A stretch of 64,000 nt of DNA from Nonomuraea cavernae (GTDB lineage: Bacteria > Actinomycetota > Actinomycetes > Streptosporangiales > Streptosporangiaceae): positions 124,001-188,000 of the forward strand of contig NZ_BMNH01000003.1 in the NCBI RefSeq assembly GCF_014646355.1. The letters run 5' to 3'. Shown one piece after another: positions 8,814-16,964 of this stretch. A model generated the notes under the pieces. That model saw nothing but the letters and a program-made list of their open reading frames with translations. It ran no database searches and was not told the DNA's origin. A program made the position numbers and the translations under genes. Numbering within the stretch: position 1 is the stretch's first letter; each line of letters opens with the position of its first letter.

Positions 8814-10253
8814 TCAGGGGCCGATGAGCGACGGCATCGAGAAGAACACGATCATCGCGATGGCCACGCAGAGCAGGAACCCGACGAGCTCCCACGCCCA
8901 GTCGTGGTGACCGCGCCTGCGCTTGCGGGCCTTCGGCTTCGGCTTGCCGGGCTTGCCGGGCTTACGGGCGCCAGGCTTGGGCACGGCCTTCCCGCGCTGG
9001 CCGGCGACCGGCCGCCGCGCCTGGGCGCCCGAGGGCCGTCGCGCCTGCGGGCCCGAGGGCCGCTGGGCGTCGTCGATCTTCCGGTCGCCGCGCTCGGCCG
9101 CGCGGTCGGTGGGTGGCCGGCTGGTGGAGCGGGTGGAGCTGGGCGAACCGTCGGAGCGCTTGGGGGCGCCGGTGTCGCGGGCGCCGGTCTGCCGGGCGCG
9201 CGGCGGGTCGGGCGGCCGGGTGAACTCCTCGGGCAGCGGCATCCGGTAGACCGGCTCGTCGGCCGGCCGCTTGGGCGCGAACAGGTCGCCGGGCGGGCCC
9301 TCGCCGGCCGGCGGCGGGGTGACGGGGCCGCGGTGGATGAGGACGTCGCCCGTCGCGTGTGGCTCGGCCGCCGGACGTACGTCGTCCCGCACGGGAGCCG
9401 ACAGGAAGAACGGCCGCTCGCGTGGCCGGGAGAAGGCCCGGCCGAGCCCGGAGGTGTCGGTCGGCGCCATCGGGTCGCGCAGCCGCGGCATCGGCGCCGT
9501 GGTCGCGTCGTGCTCCGGGACCCGCGCCGGGGAGGGGGGCGCCAGCAGCTCGGCGGGGAAGATGGCGGTGCTCGTCGCCGGATCGGGCTCGCTCAGCGGC
9601 AGCGGCCAGCGGGGCGGCACGGGCCAGCGGGGCTTGACGAACATCGGCGCGGCGCCGGCCGTACGGGAGCCGGCGAAGTGGACGCGCAGGGAGGCGGGCG
9701 GCGAGGGCCACGGCAGGCGGCCGAGCACGTCGCGGAGCGGCGCGACCCTGAGCGCGCCGTAGACGTCGGCCACCGGCTTCGGCACCCGCGCCCCGGTGGC
9801 GGCCAGCGCCATGCCGAGCAGCTGCCGGTAGCGGTGGGCGGCGCTGATCGCCAGCTCCTCGGCGGTGTCGGGCGCCACGTCGAGCACCCAGGCCAGCTCG
9901 GTGCGGCCCAGCCGGCAGACCTCGCTCAACAGCAGCACTTCGCGCTGGTGCGGGCGCAGGTCGCGGAGGGTCCGCTCGACCAGCGCGGAGGCCGGGTCGG
10001 TGAGCGGGTCGACGACGGGAGGTGCGTAGACGACGTCACGCCGGTGGATCTCGCGGCGGGCGAACGCGTAGAGCGCCGCGCGTGGCGGCGCCGTCGCGGA
10101 GACGCCGCTGAGGACGGTCGCGAGGGCGTCGGCCGCGGAGCCGTGGTCGCCGAGCTGGTCAGCACAGTAGGCGAACAGCCCGGCGGCGTGACGGTCGTAA
10201 AGCTCTGTGACCAGGTCGGCGCGCGGGCGCTGATCGGTGAGCGGCTGTGTCAC
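8814..10253 (-). CDS. Sigma-70-like protein with basic/proline linker and C-terminal membrane anchor
   Basis: The GTG at 10253 has GAGGAAC upstream and gives 479 residues; a longer frame begins at 10355. The first ~165 residues look like an ECF sigma factor. A weak region 2 (ELYDRHAAGLFAYCADQLGD) is followed by a region 4 helix-turn-helix (LRPHQREVLLLSEVCRLGR, ELAWVLDVAPDTAEELA). A long Pro/Arg-rich disordered section follows, ending in a Lys/Arg-rich stretch (KPGKPGKPKPKARKRRRG). Next comes a single transmembrane helix (WELVGFLLCVAIAMIVFF) at the very C-terminus. The topology predicts a sigma-like domain tethered to the inner face of the membrane. No anti-sigma gene is adjacent. Whether it acts on RNA polymerase is unknown. 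Confidence 0.75.
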   Translation of the reverse strand: MTQPLTDQRPRADLVTELYDRHAAGLFAYCADQLGDHGSAADALATVLSGVSATAPPRAALYAFARREIHRRDVVYAPPVVDPLTDPASALVERTLRDLRPHQREVLLLSEVCRLGRTELAWVLDVAPDTAEELAISAAHRYRQLLGMALAATGARVPKPVADVYGALRVAPLRDVLGRLPWPSPPASLRVHFAGSRTAGAAPMFVKPRWPVPPRWPLPLSEPDPATSTAIFPAELLAPPSPARVPEHDATTAPMPRLRDPMAPTDTSGLGRAFSRPRERPFFLSAPVRDDVRPAAEPHATGDVLIHRGPVTPPPAGEGPPGDLFAPKRPADEPVYRMPLPEEFTRPPDPPRARQTGARDTGAPKRSDGSPSSTRSTSRPPTDRAAERGDRKIDDAQRPSGPQARRPSGAQARRPVAGQRGKAVPKPGARKPGKPGKPKPKARKRRRGHHDWAWELVGFLLCVAIAMIVFFSMPSLIGP

Positions 10254-10518
10254 GGGGCCGGTTCCTCTTGCTTCAAATGCGGGATTGCCGGGGGGTGGAG
10301 AGGCGGCGTCAAGATTGGGTAAGGCAATCATGCCAACTAAGCCAGGGTGGCGCACCTATCGGGTCCGGTTTCGCTCCGAATTGACCCTGGTGCGTGAAGC
10401 GTTTAAGCAAGGGGCGATGCGACAGGTCGGCTCATTTCCCCATAAGGTTGTCGGGTAATAGATCATGGGCGGTCGTGGCAGGGGGGTCGCGGCCCTGCCA
10501 CTATGCGAGAGGTCGCGC

Positions 10519-11577
10519 GTGATCACATTCGACGCTGTCACCAAACGCTACCCAGACGGCACCGTCGCCGTCGACGCGCTCAGTCTTGAGGCGCCGACAG
10601 GCGAGATCACGGTGTTCGTCGGCCCCTCGGGTTGCGGCAAGACGACGTCCCTGCGGATGATCAACCGGATGATCGACGCCACGGAGGGCCGGATCCTCCT
10701 CGACGGCGTGCCCGTGCAGGGCATCGATCCGCCGACGCTGCGCCGCGGCATCGGCTACGTCATCCAGCAGGCCGGCCTGTTCCCGCACCGCAAGATCGTC
10801 GACAACATCGCGACGGTCCCCTACCTGCTCGGCTGGGATCGGAAGAAGGCCCGCTCCAGGGCCATGGAGCTGCTCGAACGCGTCGGGCTCGACCCGGCGA
10901 TGGGCGAGCGCTACCCGTTCCAGCTGTCCGGCGGGCAGCAACAGCGCGTGGGCGTGGCCAGGGCGCTGGCCGCCGACCCGCCGGTGTTGCTGATGGACGA
11001 GCCGTTCAGCGCGGTCGACCCGATCGTCCGCACCAGCCTGCAGGACGAGCTGATCCGGCTGCAGGCCGAGCTGAACAAGACCATCGTCTTCGTCACCCAC
11101 GACATCGACGAGGCCATCAAGCTGGGCGACCGCGTGGCCGTGCTGCGCGTGGGCGGCAGGCTGGCGCAGCTGGCCGACCCCAAGACGCTGCTGTCGGAGC
11201 CCGCCGACGACTTCGTCCGCGAGTTCCTCGGCCGCGACCGGGGGATCCGGCGGCTGCGGTTCGTCTCGACCGAGGGCATGCGGCTGCGCACCGACCTGAC
11301 CGTCACCGAAGGGTCCGACGACCCCGCGGACGAGCCGTGGCGGCTCGTCGTCACCGCCGACGACCGGCCGCTCGGCTGGGTCTCCCGCGATCGGCCCGGC
11401 ACCCTGGAGCCGTACGGCACCTTCAGGCCGGGCCACGACTCCATGCGCTCGGCTCTCGACGCGGCGCTGCTGTCGCCGTCGGGCTGCGCGGTGGCCGTCG
11501 ACGGCGAGGGCAGGGTCGTCGGCGTGGCCACCCGGGAGGCGCTCGACGAGGCTCTCACGGAGGCGGCCGATGGGTGA
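10519..11577 (+). CDS. Osmoprotectant ABC importer, ATP-binding protein (OpuCA/ProV-like)
   Basis: This 352-residue ATPase powers uptake of glycine betaine, choline or a related quaternary amine. Walker A is GPSGCGKTT, the Q-loop is VIQQAGLFPHR, the signature is LSGGQQQRVG, Walker B is VLLMDEPFSAVD and the switch is VTHDIDEA. The C-terminal ~110 residues look like a CBS-type regulatory pair, which senses ionic strength in OpuA. The GTG at 10519 is preferred, with GAGAGG seven bases upstream; the frame is open back to 10465. The 265 bp before it include TTGACC at 10381, a possible -35 element. It overlaps the next permease gene by 8 bp. Confidence 0.92.
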   Translation: MITFDAVTKRYPDGTVAVDALSLEAPTGEITVFVGPSGCGKTTSLRMINRMIDATEGRILLDGVPVQGIDPPTLRRGIGYVIQQAGLFPHRKIVDNIATVPYLLGWDRKKARSRAMELLERVGLDPAMGERYPFQLSGGQQQRVGVARALAADPPVLLMDEPFSAVDPIVRTSLQDELIRLQAELNKTIVFVTHDIDEAIKLGDRVAVLRVGGRLAQLADPKTLLSEPADDFVREFLGRDRGIRRLRFVSTEGMRLRTDLTVTEGSDDPADEPWRLVVTADDRPLGWVSRDRPGTLEPYGTFRPGHDSMRSALDAALLSPSGCAVAVDGEGRVVGVATREALDEALTEAADG

Positions 11578-12244
11578 CGGGCCGCCCACACTCTGGGAGT
11601 GGATCGCGCGCAACTGGGACACCGGGCGGGTCGGCAGCATCAGGGACCTGCTCGGCGACCATCTCGTCATGTCGCTGGTGCCGATCGTGGCCGGGCTGCT
11701 GCTGGCCCTGCCGCTCGGGCTGGCCAGCGTGCGCTGGCGCTGGCTCTACCAGCCGACGGCCGGCGTGTTCAACGTCATCTACGCGTTGCCGTCGCTGCCG
11801 GTCTTCATGCTGCTGATCTCGGTCACCGGCCTGTCCCAGCTGACCGTGATCATCCCGTTGACCTTCTACGCCATGGCCGTGCTCATCCCCGCCGTGGTCG
11901 ACGGGCTCGGCGCGGTGCCGGAGCACGTGCGCCAGTCGGCGGTGGCCATGGGCTTCACGCCGCTGCGCCGCCTGGTCCAGGTGGAGCTGCCGATCGCCAC
12001 GCCCGTCGTGCTCGCCGGGCTCCGGGTGGTCGCCGTCTCCAGCATCAGCCTGGTCAGTGTCGGAGCGCTGATCGGCCAGGGCGGCCTCGGCATGCTGTTC
12101 ACCCGGGCCTACCAGAACCCGTTCCTGCCCCCGGTGATCGTCGGCATCGCGCTGATCGTGCTGCTGGCGCTGGTCGCCGACGGCCTCCTGGTCCTCGCGC
12201 AGCGGCTGCTCACCCCGTGGGTACGGGCGAGGAGGGCCACGTGA
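11570..12244 (+). CDS. Osmoprotectant ABC importer, permease 1 (OpuCB/ProW-like)
   Basis: This is a 224-residue inner-membrane permease with about six hydrophobic helices. It has the binding-protein-dependent transport loop that docks the ATPase (region VRQSAVAMGFTPLRRLVQVE, GQGGLGMLF). The gene overlaps the end of the ATPase gene by 8 bp and the start of the second permease by 4 bp, a translationally coupled importer operon. Two distinct permeases are typical of the OpuC/ProU-like four-component form. Confidence 0.92.
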   Translation: MGDGPPTLWEWIARNWDTGRVGSIRDLLGDHLVMSLVPIVAGLLLALPLGLASVRWRWLYQPTAGVFNVIYALPSLPVFMLLISVTGLSQLTVIIPLTFYAMAVLIPAVVDGLGAVPEHVRQSAVAMGFTPLRRLVQVELPIATPVVLAGLRVVAVSSISLVSVGALIGQGGLGMLFTRAYQNPFLPPVIVGIALIVLLALVADGLLVLAQRLLTPWVRARRAT

Positions 12245-12927
12245 GCTGGCTCACCGACTTCTTCGGCGACCCGGCCAACTGGTCGGGCCCCGACGGCATC
12301 CCGGCGCGGCTGCTGGAACACCTGGAGTTCTCCGCCCTGGCACTGGTGCTCGCGATGCTGGTCGCGGTGCCGCTCGGGCTGTTGATCGGCCACACCGGCA
12401 AGGGCGGGCTGCTCGTGGTCGTCACGGCCAACCTGGCCAGGGCGCTGCCCACGCTGGGCCTGCTGGTGCTGTTCGTGCTGCTGCTCGGCACCGCCTCCAT
12501 CCTGCCGGTGATCATCCCGCTGGTGCTGCTGGCGGTGCCGCCGATCCTGGTCAACACGTTCGAGGGGATCCGGGGCGTCGACCCGGAGCTGCGTGACGCC
12601 GCCTACGGCATGGGGCTCACCGGCGGGCAGGTGCTCGGCCGGGTGCTGGTGCCGGTGGCGCTGCCGCTGATCCTGCTCGGCCTGCGCCTCTCGGCGATCC
12701 AGGTGGTGGCGACCACGACGGTCGCCGCCTACACCGGGCTCGGCGGGCTCGGCCGGTTCGTGATCGACGGTTTCGCGACCAAGGATTACGCCGGCGTGGT
12801 CGGTGGTTCCGTACTGATCGTGTTGTTCGCGCTCGTGGTGCAGATCGTGTTCATGCTCGTACAGCGGGCAACGGTCTCGCCTGGGGTGAGCCAACGCCTG
12901 ATAACCCCCAAGAAGGGAAGATTGTGA
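12241..12927 (+). CDS. Osmoprotectant ABC importer, permease 2 (OpuCD-like)
   Basis: The GTG at 12241 sits inside a GTGA overlap with the previous stop and gives 228 residues. About six transmembrane helices are visible (SALALVLAMLVAVPLGLLIG, PTLGLLVLFVLLLG, PVIIPLVLLAVPPILV). The EAA-like loop VDPELRDAAYGMGLTGGQVL contacts the ATPase. It pairs with permease 1 to form the translocation channel. Its stop overlaps the start codon of the binding-protein gene (TGATG). Confidence 0.92.
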   Translation: MSWLTDFFGDPANWSGPDGIPARLLEHLEFSALALVLAMLVAVPLGLLIGHTGKGGLLVVVTANLARALPTLGLLVLFVLLLGTASILPVIIPLVLLAVPPILVNTFEGIRGVDPELRDAAYGMGLTGGQVLGRVLVPVALPLILLGLRLSAIQVVATTTVAAYTGLGGLGRFVIDGFATKDYAGVVGGSVLIVLFALVVQIVFMLVQRATVSPGVSQRLITPKKGRL

Positions 12928-13853
12928 TGAGACGCACTTTCGGCGCCGCGGCGCTGCTCCTGTCCGCGGCGCTCACGTTGACCGCCTGCGGGAGTGGCGG
13001 CAGCGGCGGCAACCCGCTCGACACCACGAGCGCGGCCCCCAGCGGCTCGGCCCCCGCCGGCGGCGGCGGCAAGGCCGTCATCGGCTCGTTCGACTTCGAC
13101 GAGAGCGTGCTGCTGGGCTCGATCTACGCCCAGGCGCTGGAGGCCAAGGGCGTCGAGGTCGAGGAGAAGCCCCGCATCGGCAGTCGTGAGGTGGTCTACG
13201 ACCAGGTCAAGAGCGGCGGGCTGACCATCGTCCCCGAATACAACGGCAACCTGCTCGCCTTCATCGACCTGCAGAACACCGCGGCGACCACCGACGAGGT
13301 CAACACCGCGCTGAAGGAGAAGCTCCCGGCCGAGCTCCAGGCCCTCGACTCCTCGCCCGCCGAGGACAAGGACACCCTGTCGATCACCAAGGACACCCAG
13401 GCCAAGCAGTCGCTCACCACGATGGAGGACCTGGCCAAGGTGTCGAAGGACATGATCGTCGGCGGTCCGCCCGAGTTCAAGAAGCGCTGGGAGGCCCGCT
13501 TCAAGGACGTGTACGGGCTGGAGTTCAAGCAGTGGAAGGCGACCGGCCCGACCACGGCCGACGCCATCAAGGACGGCTCGATCCAGGTCGGCAACGTCTT
13601 CTCCACCGACCCCAAGATGACGGCCAACGACCTCGTCCCGCTGCAGGACCCGAAGAACATCTTCCCGGCCCAGAACGTCACCCCGCTGGTCAACAAGGCC
13701 GCGGCCAACGAGACGATCACGACCACGCTCAACACGGTCTCGGCCAAGCTCACGACCGAGTCGCTGCTTGAGATGATGCAGAAGATCAGCGTCAACAAGG
13801 ACGAACCCGCCACGGTGGCCAAGGAATGGCTGAGCACGAACGGCCTCGGCTGA
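12927..13853 (+). CDS. Osmoprotectant-binding lipoprotein (OpuCC/OsmF-like)
   Basis: This is a ~308-residue extracellular substrate-binding protein. A short signal peptide ends in the lipobox LTAC, so the mature Cys should be lipid-anchored to the outer face of the membrane. A Gly/Ser-rich tether follows, then a type-II binding fold (GSFDFDESVLLGSIYAQALE, IVPEYNGNLLAF, QVGNVFSTDPKM). The EYNGN segment resembles the aromatic pocket of quaternary-amine binders. The ATG at 12927 overlaps the permease stop; a GTG three bases earlier is also possible. It is the last gene of the operon, and a strong hairpin follows directly. Confidence 0.92.
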   Translation: MRRTFGAAALLLSAALTLTACGSGGSGGNPLDTTSAAPSGSAPAGGGGKAVIGSFDFDESVLLGSIYAQALEAKGVEVEEKPRIGSREVVYDQVKSGGLTIVPEYNGNLLAFIDLQNTAATTDEVNTALKEKLPAELQALDSSPAEDKDTLSITKDTQAKQSLTTMEDLAKVSKDMIVGGPPEFKKRWEARFKDVYGLEFKQWKATGPTTADAIKDGSIQVGNVFSTDPKMTANDLVPLQDPKNIFPAQNVTPLVNKAAANETITTTLNTVSAKLTTESLLEMMQKISVNKDEPATVAKEWLSTNGLG

Positions 13854-13860
13854 CCCGCCC

Positions 13861-13893
13861 GGCCAGGGTCCCCTTCCGCGGGGGGCCCTGGCC
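13861..13893 (+). terminator. GC-rich hairpin after the osmoprotectant operon
   Basis: GGCCAGGG pairs with CCCTGGCC, extended inward by a T-G wobble and CCCC/GGGG, leaving a short loop. It starts 8 bp after the binding-protein stop and ends exactly where the next GTG start begins. No T-run follows, as is common in high-GC genomes. Confidence 0.7.
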
Positions 13894-14376
13894 GTGAGCG
13901 AGTTCACCGAGGCGATGGCCCAGCTCGCGGCGGGCGTGGCCGTGATCACCGTGCGCGACGACCGCGACGACCTGGGGGCGACGGTGTCGGCGCTGATGTC
14001 GGTCTCGCTGGAGCCCCCGCTCGTCCTGGTGAGCCTGGGCACCCACGGCTACCTCGCCGAGGTGCTGCTGCGCCAGGACCGCTGGGCGGCGTCCCTGCTG
14101 TCGGCCGGGCAGGCCGCGATCGCCAGCCGCTTCGCCGCCTCCGGCCGTCCCAGCGCCCGCCACCTCGTGGCCGGCGTGCCCCACCATCGTGGCCCGCACT
14201 CCGACGCGCTGGTGGTCGAGGGCGGCGTCGCCGCCCTGGAGGCCGAGACCACCCAGGTGGTGCCCGCGGGTGACCACGCGCTGTTCATCGCCCGCCTGCT
14301 CGCGGTCGACTACGTCACACCCGCCCTCCAGCCCCTGGTACGGCTGCGCGCCCGCTACCGCCCCATGGGCCCCTGA
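13894..14376 (+). CDS. Flavin reductase family protein
   Basis: This 160-residue protein belongs to the flavin reductase/FMN-binding split-barrel family (HpaC/ActVB type). It reduces FMN or FAD with NAD(P)H for partner monooxygenases. The signature TVSALMSVSLEPPLVLVSLG is present. Other family features are CLL-like RQDRWAASLLSAGQ and a C-terminal LLAVDYVTPALQPLV segment. The start GTG abuts the hairpin that ends the upstream operon, so no Shine-Dalgarno box is visible. An internal ATG at 13915 is an alternative but would remove family-conserved residues. No monooxygenase is nearby, so its partner is unknown. Confidence 0.85.
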   Translation: MSEFTEAMAQLAAGVAVITVRDDRDDLGATVSALMSVSLEPPLVLVSLGTHGYLAEVLLRQDRWAASLLSAGQAAIASRFAASGRPSARHLVAGVPHHRGPHSDALVVEGGVAALEAETTQVVPAGDHALFIARLLAVDYVTPALQPLVRLRARYRPMGP

Positions 14377-14408
14377 ACATTCAGGAGCAAGGCCACCTTC
14401 TCCACAAA

Positions 14409-14432
14409 GTGCCACACCGTGGCACGGTGTGG
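14409..14432. promoter_or_regulatory. Nested inverted repeats, toxin-antitoxin operator
   Basis: Two perfect dyads overlap: GTGCCAC-ACC-GTGGCAC (14409-14425) and CCACACCGT-GGC-ACGGTGTGG (14412-14432). They cover the -35 region of a promoter whose -10 is TAGCCT at 14444-14449, six bases before the antitoxin ATG. This is the usual place for an autorepressing antitoxin complex. Confidence 0.7.
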
Positions 14433-14455
14433 ACTGGGCGGAGTAGCCTGGCGAT

Positions 14456-14767
14456 ATGAGCGAAGCCTGGCGCGAGCCTCCTGAGATCAACCAGCGTGAC
14501 CTGAAGAACCGCGCTGGTGAGATCATGGACGCCATCGAACGCGGAGAGACGTTCACGCTGACGCGTCACGGACGCAAGATCGCTACGGTCACCCCGATCA
14601 GCCGCCGCCGCACGTTCGTCCCGCGCGAACGTGTGGCAGCGGTATTCGCCGGAGCGCCGGTTCTGGACGACAAGAAATTTCGCGAAGACGTACGGTCTGC
14701 CTTCGATCAGGAAGATTACGATCCTTACGAGCGAGCCCGGCGTAGGCCGCAGGAGGACGGCGAGTGA
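14456..14767 (+). CDS. Phd/YefM-type antitoxin (VapB partner)
   Basis: This 103-residue antitoxin has an N-terminal Phd/YefM fold (EINQRDLKNRAGEIMDAIER, FTLTRHGRKIATVTPI), which binds DNA as a dimer. An acidic, flexible C-terminus (REDVRSAFDQEDYDPYERAR) would wrap the toxin. A TAGCCT -10 ends six bases before the ATG, so the mRNA should be leaderless. The stop overlaps the toxin start by 4 bp, giving coupled synthesis with antitoxin first. Together they form a type II PIN-domain toxin-antitoxin module. Confidence 0.92.
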   Translation: MSEAWREPPEINQRDLKNRAGEIMDAIERGETFTLTRHGRKIATVTPISRRRTFVPRERVAAVFAGAPVLDDKKFREDVRSAFDQEDYDPYERARRRPQEDGE

Positions 14768-15177
14768 CGACCAGAGGACTTCTCGACACGAACATCCTGA
14801 TCCTTTTTGAGGATCTCGAATTGACCGAGCTACCGGTGCAGCAAGCCATCAGCACCATCACTCTGGCTGAGCTCGCCGTAGGGCCGATCGTCTCCCATGA
14901 CGCGGTCGAGCAAGTCAATCGCCAGGACGTCCTCAGCCGAGCCGAATCGGAATTCGAACCCATCCCCTTCGACGTCGCGGCTGCCCGCGCCTTCGGCCGG
15001 GTCTACGTGGCTGTACAGGCCGTGGGCCGCAATCCGCGCCGAAGCATGGCGGACCTGTTGATCGCTTCCGTGGCCATCGCCAACCAGTTGCCGCTCTATA
15101 CCGTCAACCCCAGCGACTTCAAGGGGCTGGAGAGCCTGCTGACCGCGGAGAAGGTGACGCATCCCGACTGCCGCTGA
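14764..15177 (+). CDS. VapC-family PIN-domain ribonuclease toxin
   Basis: This 137-residue PIN-domain toxin carries acidic metal-binding residues at Asp8 (LLDTN), Glu36 (LAEL) and Asp97 (MADLLIASVA). These are the expected positions for magnesium-dependent RNA cleavage; known VapC toxins cut tRNA or rRNA. The GTG start overlaps the antitoxin stop. The gene ends 5 bp from the convergent sppA stop. Codon use is a little less GC-biased than in its neighbours, consistent with mobility of such modules, but no insertion boundary is visible. Confidence 0.92.
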   Translation: MTTRGLLDTNILILFEDLELTELPVQQAISTITLAELAVGPIVSHDAVEQVNRQDVLSRAESEFEPIPFDVAAARAFGRVYVAVQAVGRNPRRSMADLLIASVAIANQLPLYTVNPSDFKGLESLLTAEKVTHPDCR

Positions 15178-15182
15178 GCGGT

Positions 15183-16880
15183 TCAGCGGATCGCGTACCA
15201 ACCCGGGAGGGCGAGGGGGCCGGCGGCTGGGAGGCCGAGCTCGGCCGACAGGCGGGCCAGCGGACCCCAGGCGTCGACCCGGACCCGAGCCAGCGCCGCC
15301 GCCTTGTCCTCGCTCGACTCGGGGCCGCGCAGGCGCTCCAGCGGGTTGAGCCGGGGGTAGAGGCGCACGGGCGCGTCGTCGGCCAGGCGGGCGCGTTCGC
15401 GGGCCAGCCGCAGCGCGTCCTCCAGACCGCCCAGCTCGTCGACCAGCCCCCGCTCCTGGGCGTCGGCGCCGGTCCAGACCCGGCCCCGGGCCAGCTCGTG
15501 GGTCCGCTCCCGGCTGAGGTCGCGGCACTCGGCGACCTTGCCCACGAAGTCGTCGTAGATCCGGTCGAGCCAGGCGTTGACCCGCTCCCACTGCTCCGGC
15601 GAGAAGCCGCGCGAGGTGGAGAACATCCCGGCGTTGGCCCCCTCGGCGACCAGCTCGGAGTTGACGCCGATCTTCTCCAGCAGCTCGGTCAGCACCGGCT
15701 TGCCGCCGAACACGCCGATCGAGCCGGTCAGGGTGCCGGGCTGGGCGATGATCACGTCGGCGGCCATCGAGACGAAGTAGCCGCCGGAGGCCGCCAGGTC
15801 GCCCATCGACACGATCACGGGCTTGACCCTGCGGGTCAGCACCACCTCGCGCCAGACGGTGTCGGAGGCGACGTAGGAGCCGCCGGGGCTGTCGACCCGG
15901 AACACCACGGCCTTGACGTGCTCGTCGCGCCGGGCGGCCCGCAGGGCGGCGCTGACCGTGTCGGAGCCCATCGCGCCGCCGCCGCCGAGCGGGCTGCGCC
16001 CGGAGCGCCCGGAGCGGATCTGGCCGTTGCCGTGGACCAGCGCGATGCCGGCGGCCGTCGGATGCGGCAGCTTGCGGACGGCGGCGTTCCTGGCGTAGCG
16101 GGAGACGAACTGCAGGTGGGCGTCGGCTCCGGCGGCCTGCTTGACCTCGTCGTAGACCTCGTCCCGGTAGGCCAGCCGGTCGACCAGCCCGGCCTCCAGG
16201 GCCTCGGTTCCGATGAACGGCCCGCGGTCGACGAGCTCGCGCACCTTGGCCGGGTCGAGCCGGCGCCCCTCGGCGATGCCCGCGACGAGCTGGTCCAGGA
16301 CCGACTCGACGATGCGGCCCATCGACTCGCGGTGGGGCTCGGTCATGTGGTCCTGGGTGAAGGTGTTGGCCCCGGTCTTGTACTCGTGGCGCTGCCCCAT
16401 CTCGTAGTCGACGCCCAGCTTGGCCAGGGCGCCCTTGACGAAGCGCTGCTCCATGGCCACCCCGGTCAGCCCCACGTCCCCGCTCGGCTGGAGGTAGACC
16501 CGTTCGAAGGCGCTGGCCAGGTAGTAGGGGACGGTGCCGCCGCCGAACTCGCCGAACGTCTCGCCGAAGGCGACCGTGAGCTTGCCCGAGGACCGGAACC
16601 GGGTCACGGCCTCGCGCAGCTCCTGCACCATGGCCAGGCCCAGCGGGTTACCGCCGATCTTCACGATCAGCGCCTTGACCCGCGAGTCGTCGCGGGCCCG
16701 CTTCAGCCCCGACAGCACGTCGGCCAGGCGGGGCTTGCGCATGGACAGCAGGGCGGCGACCGGATCGGCCGGCGGCCCCTCCGTGAGCCCCTCGGTGAGG
16801 TCCAGCTCGAGCACCAGCGGGGCGGTGCGCCGCTGGCGAAGCCTGTCAACAGTGTCGAAGATCGCTCTGCCTGCGTCCAT
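15183..16880 (-). CDS. sppA: Signal peptide peptidase SppA, 67K type
   Basis: This 565-residue serine protease of family S49 has two tandem domains. The catalytic dyad is split between them as in E. coli SppA: Lys168 (EYKTGANTF) in the N-terminal half and Ser365 (GDLAASGGYF) in the C-terminal half. Other motifs are FRVDSPGGSYVASD and GSIGVFGGKP. The enzyme degrades leftover signal peptides. The N-terminal transmembrane helix of E. coli SppA is not seen, so it may be cytosolic or peripherally bound. TAGGGT on the minus strand (16887-16892) ends six bases before the ATG, predicting a leaderless message. A second promoter lies in the shared palindrome at 16918-16961. Confidence 0.93.
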   Translation of the reverse strand: MDAGRAIFDTVDRLRQRRTAPLVLELDLTEGLTEGPPADPVAALLSMRKPRLADVLSGLKRARDDSRVKALIVKIGGNPLGLAMVQELREAVTRFRSSGKLTVAFGETFGEFGGGTVPYYLASAFERVYLQPSGDVGLTGVAMEQRFVKGALAKLGVDYEMGQRHEYKTGANTFTQDHMTEPHRESMGRIVESVLDQLVAGIAEGRRLDPAKVRELVDRGPFIGTEALEAGLVDRLAYRDEVYDEVKQAAGADAHLQFVSRYARNAAVRKLPHPTAAGIALVHGNGQIRSGRSGRSPLGGGGAMGSDTVSAALRAARRDEHVKAVVFRVDSPGGSYVASDTVWREVVLTRRVKPVIVSMGDLAASGGYFVSMAADVIIAQPGTLTGSIGVFGGKPVLTELLEKIGVNSELVAEGANAGMFSTSRGFSPEQWERVNAWLDRIYDDFVGKVAECRDLSRERTHELARGRVWTGADAQERGLVDELGGLEDALRLARERARLADDAPVRLYPRLNPLERLRGPESSEDKAAALARVRVDAWGPLARLSAELGLPAAGPLALPGWYAIR

Positions 16881-16917
16881 GAAGCCACCCTAAGCGACAC
16901 ATCTCGGACCTATGCTT

Positions 16918-16961
16918 AGAACTATACATCTTAGGTGTATGCCACTAAGGGATATAGTTCT
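16918..16961. promoter_or_regulatory. Symmetric divergent promoter (44-bp interrupted palindrome)
   Basis: Outer arms AGAACTATA and TATAGTTCT and inner arms CTTAG and CTAAG form one dyad with equal 3-bp gaps. Read to the right it gives CTTAGG, 17 bp, TATAGT (16953-16958), then six bases to the ATPase GTG. Read to the left it gives CTTAGT, 17 bp, TATAGT (16926-16921), directed toward sppA. Both promoters occupy the same DNA. Confidence 0.6.
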
Positions 16962-16964
16962 ACT

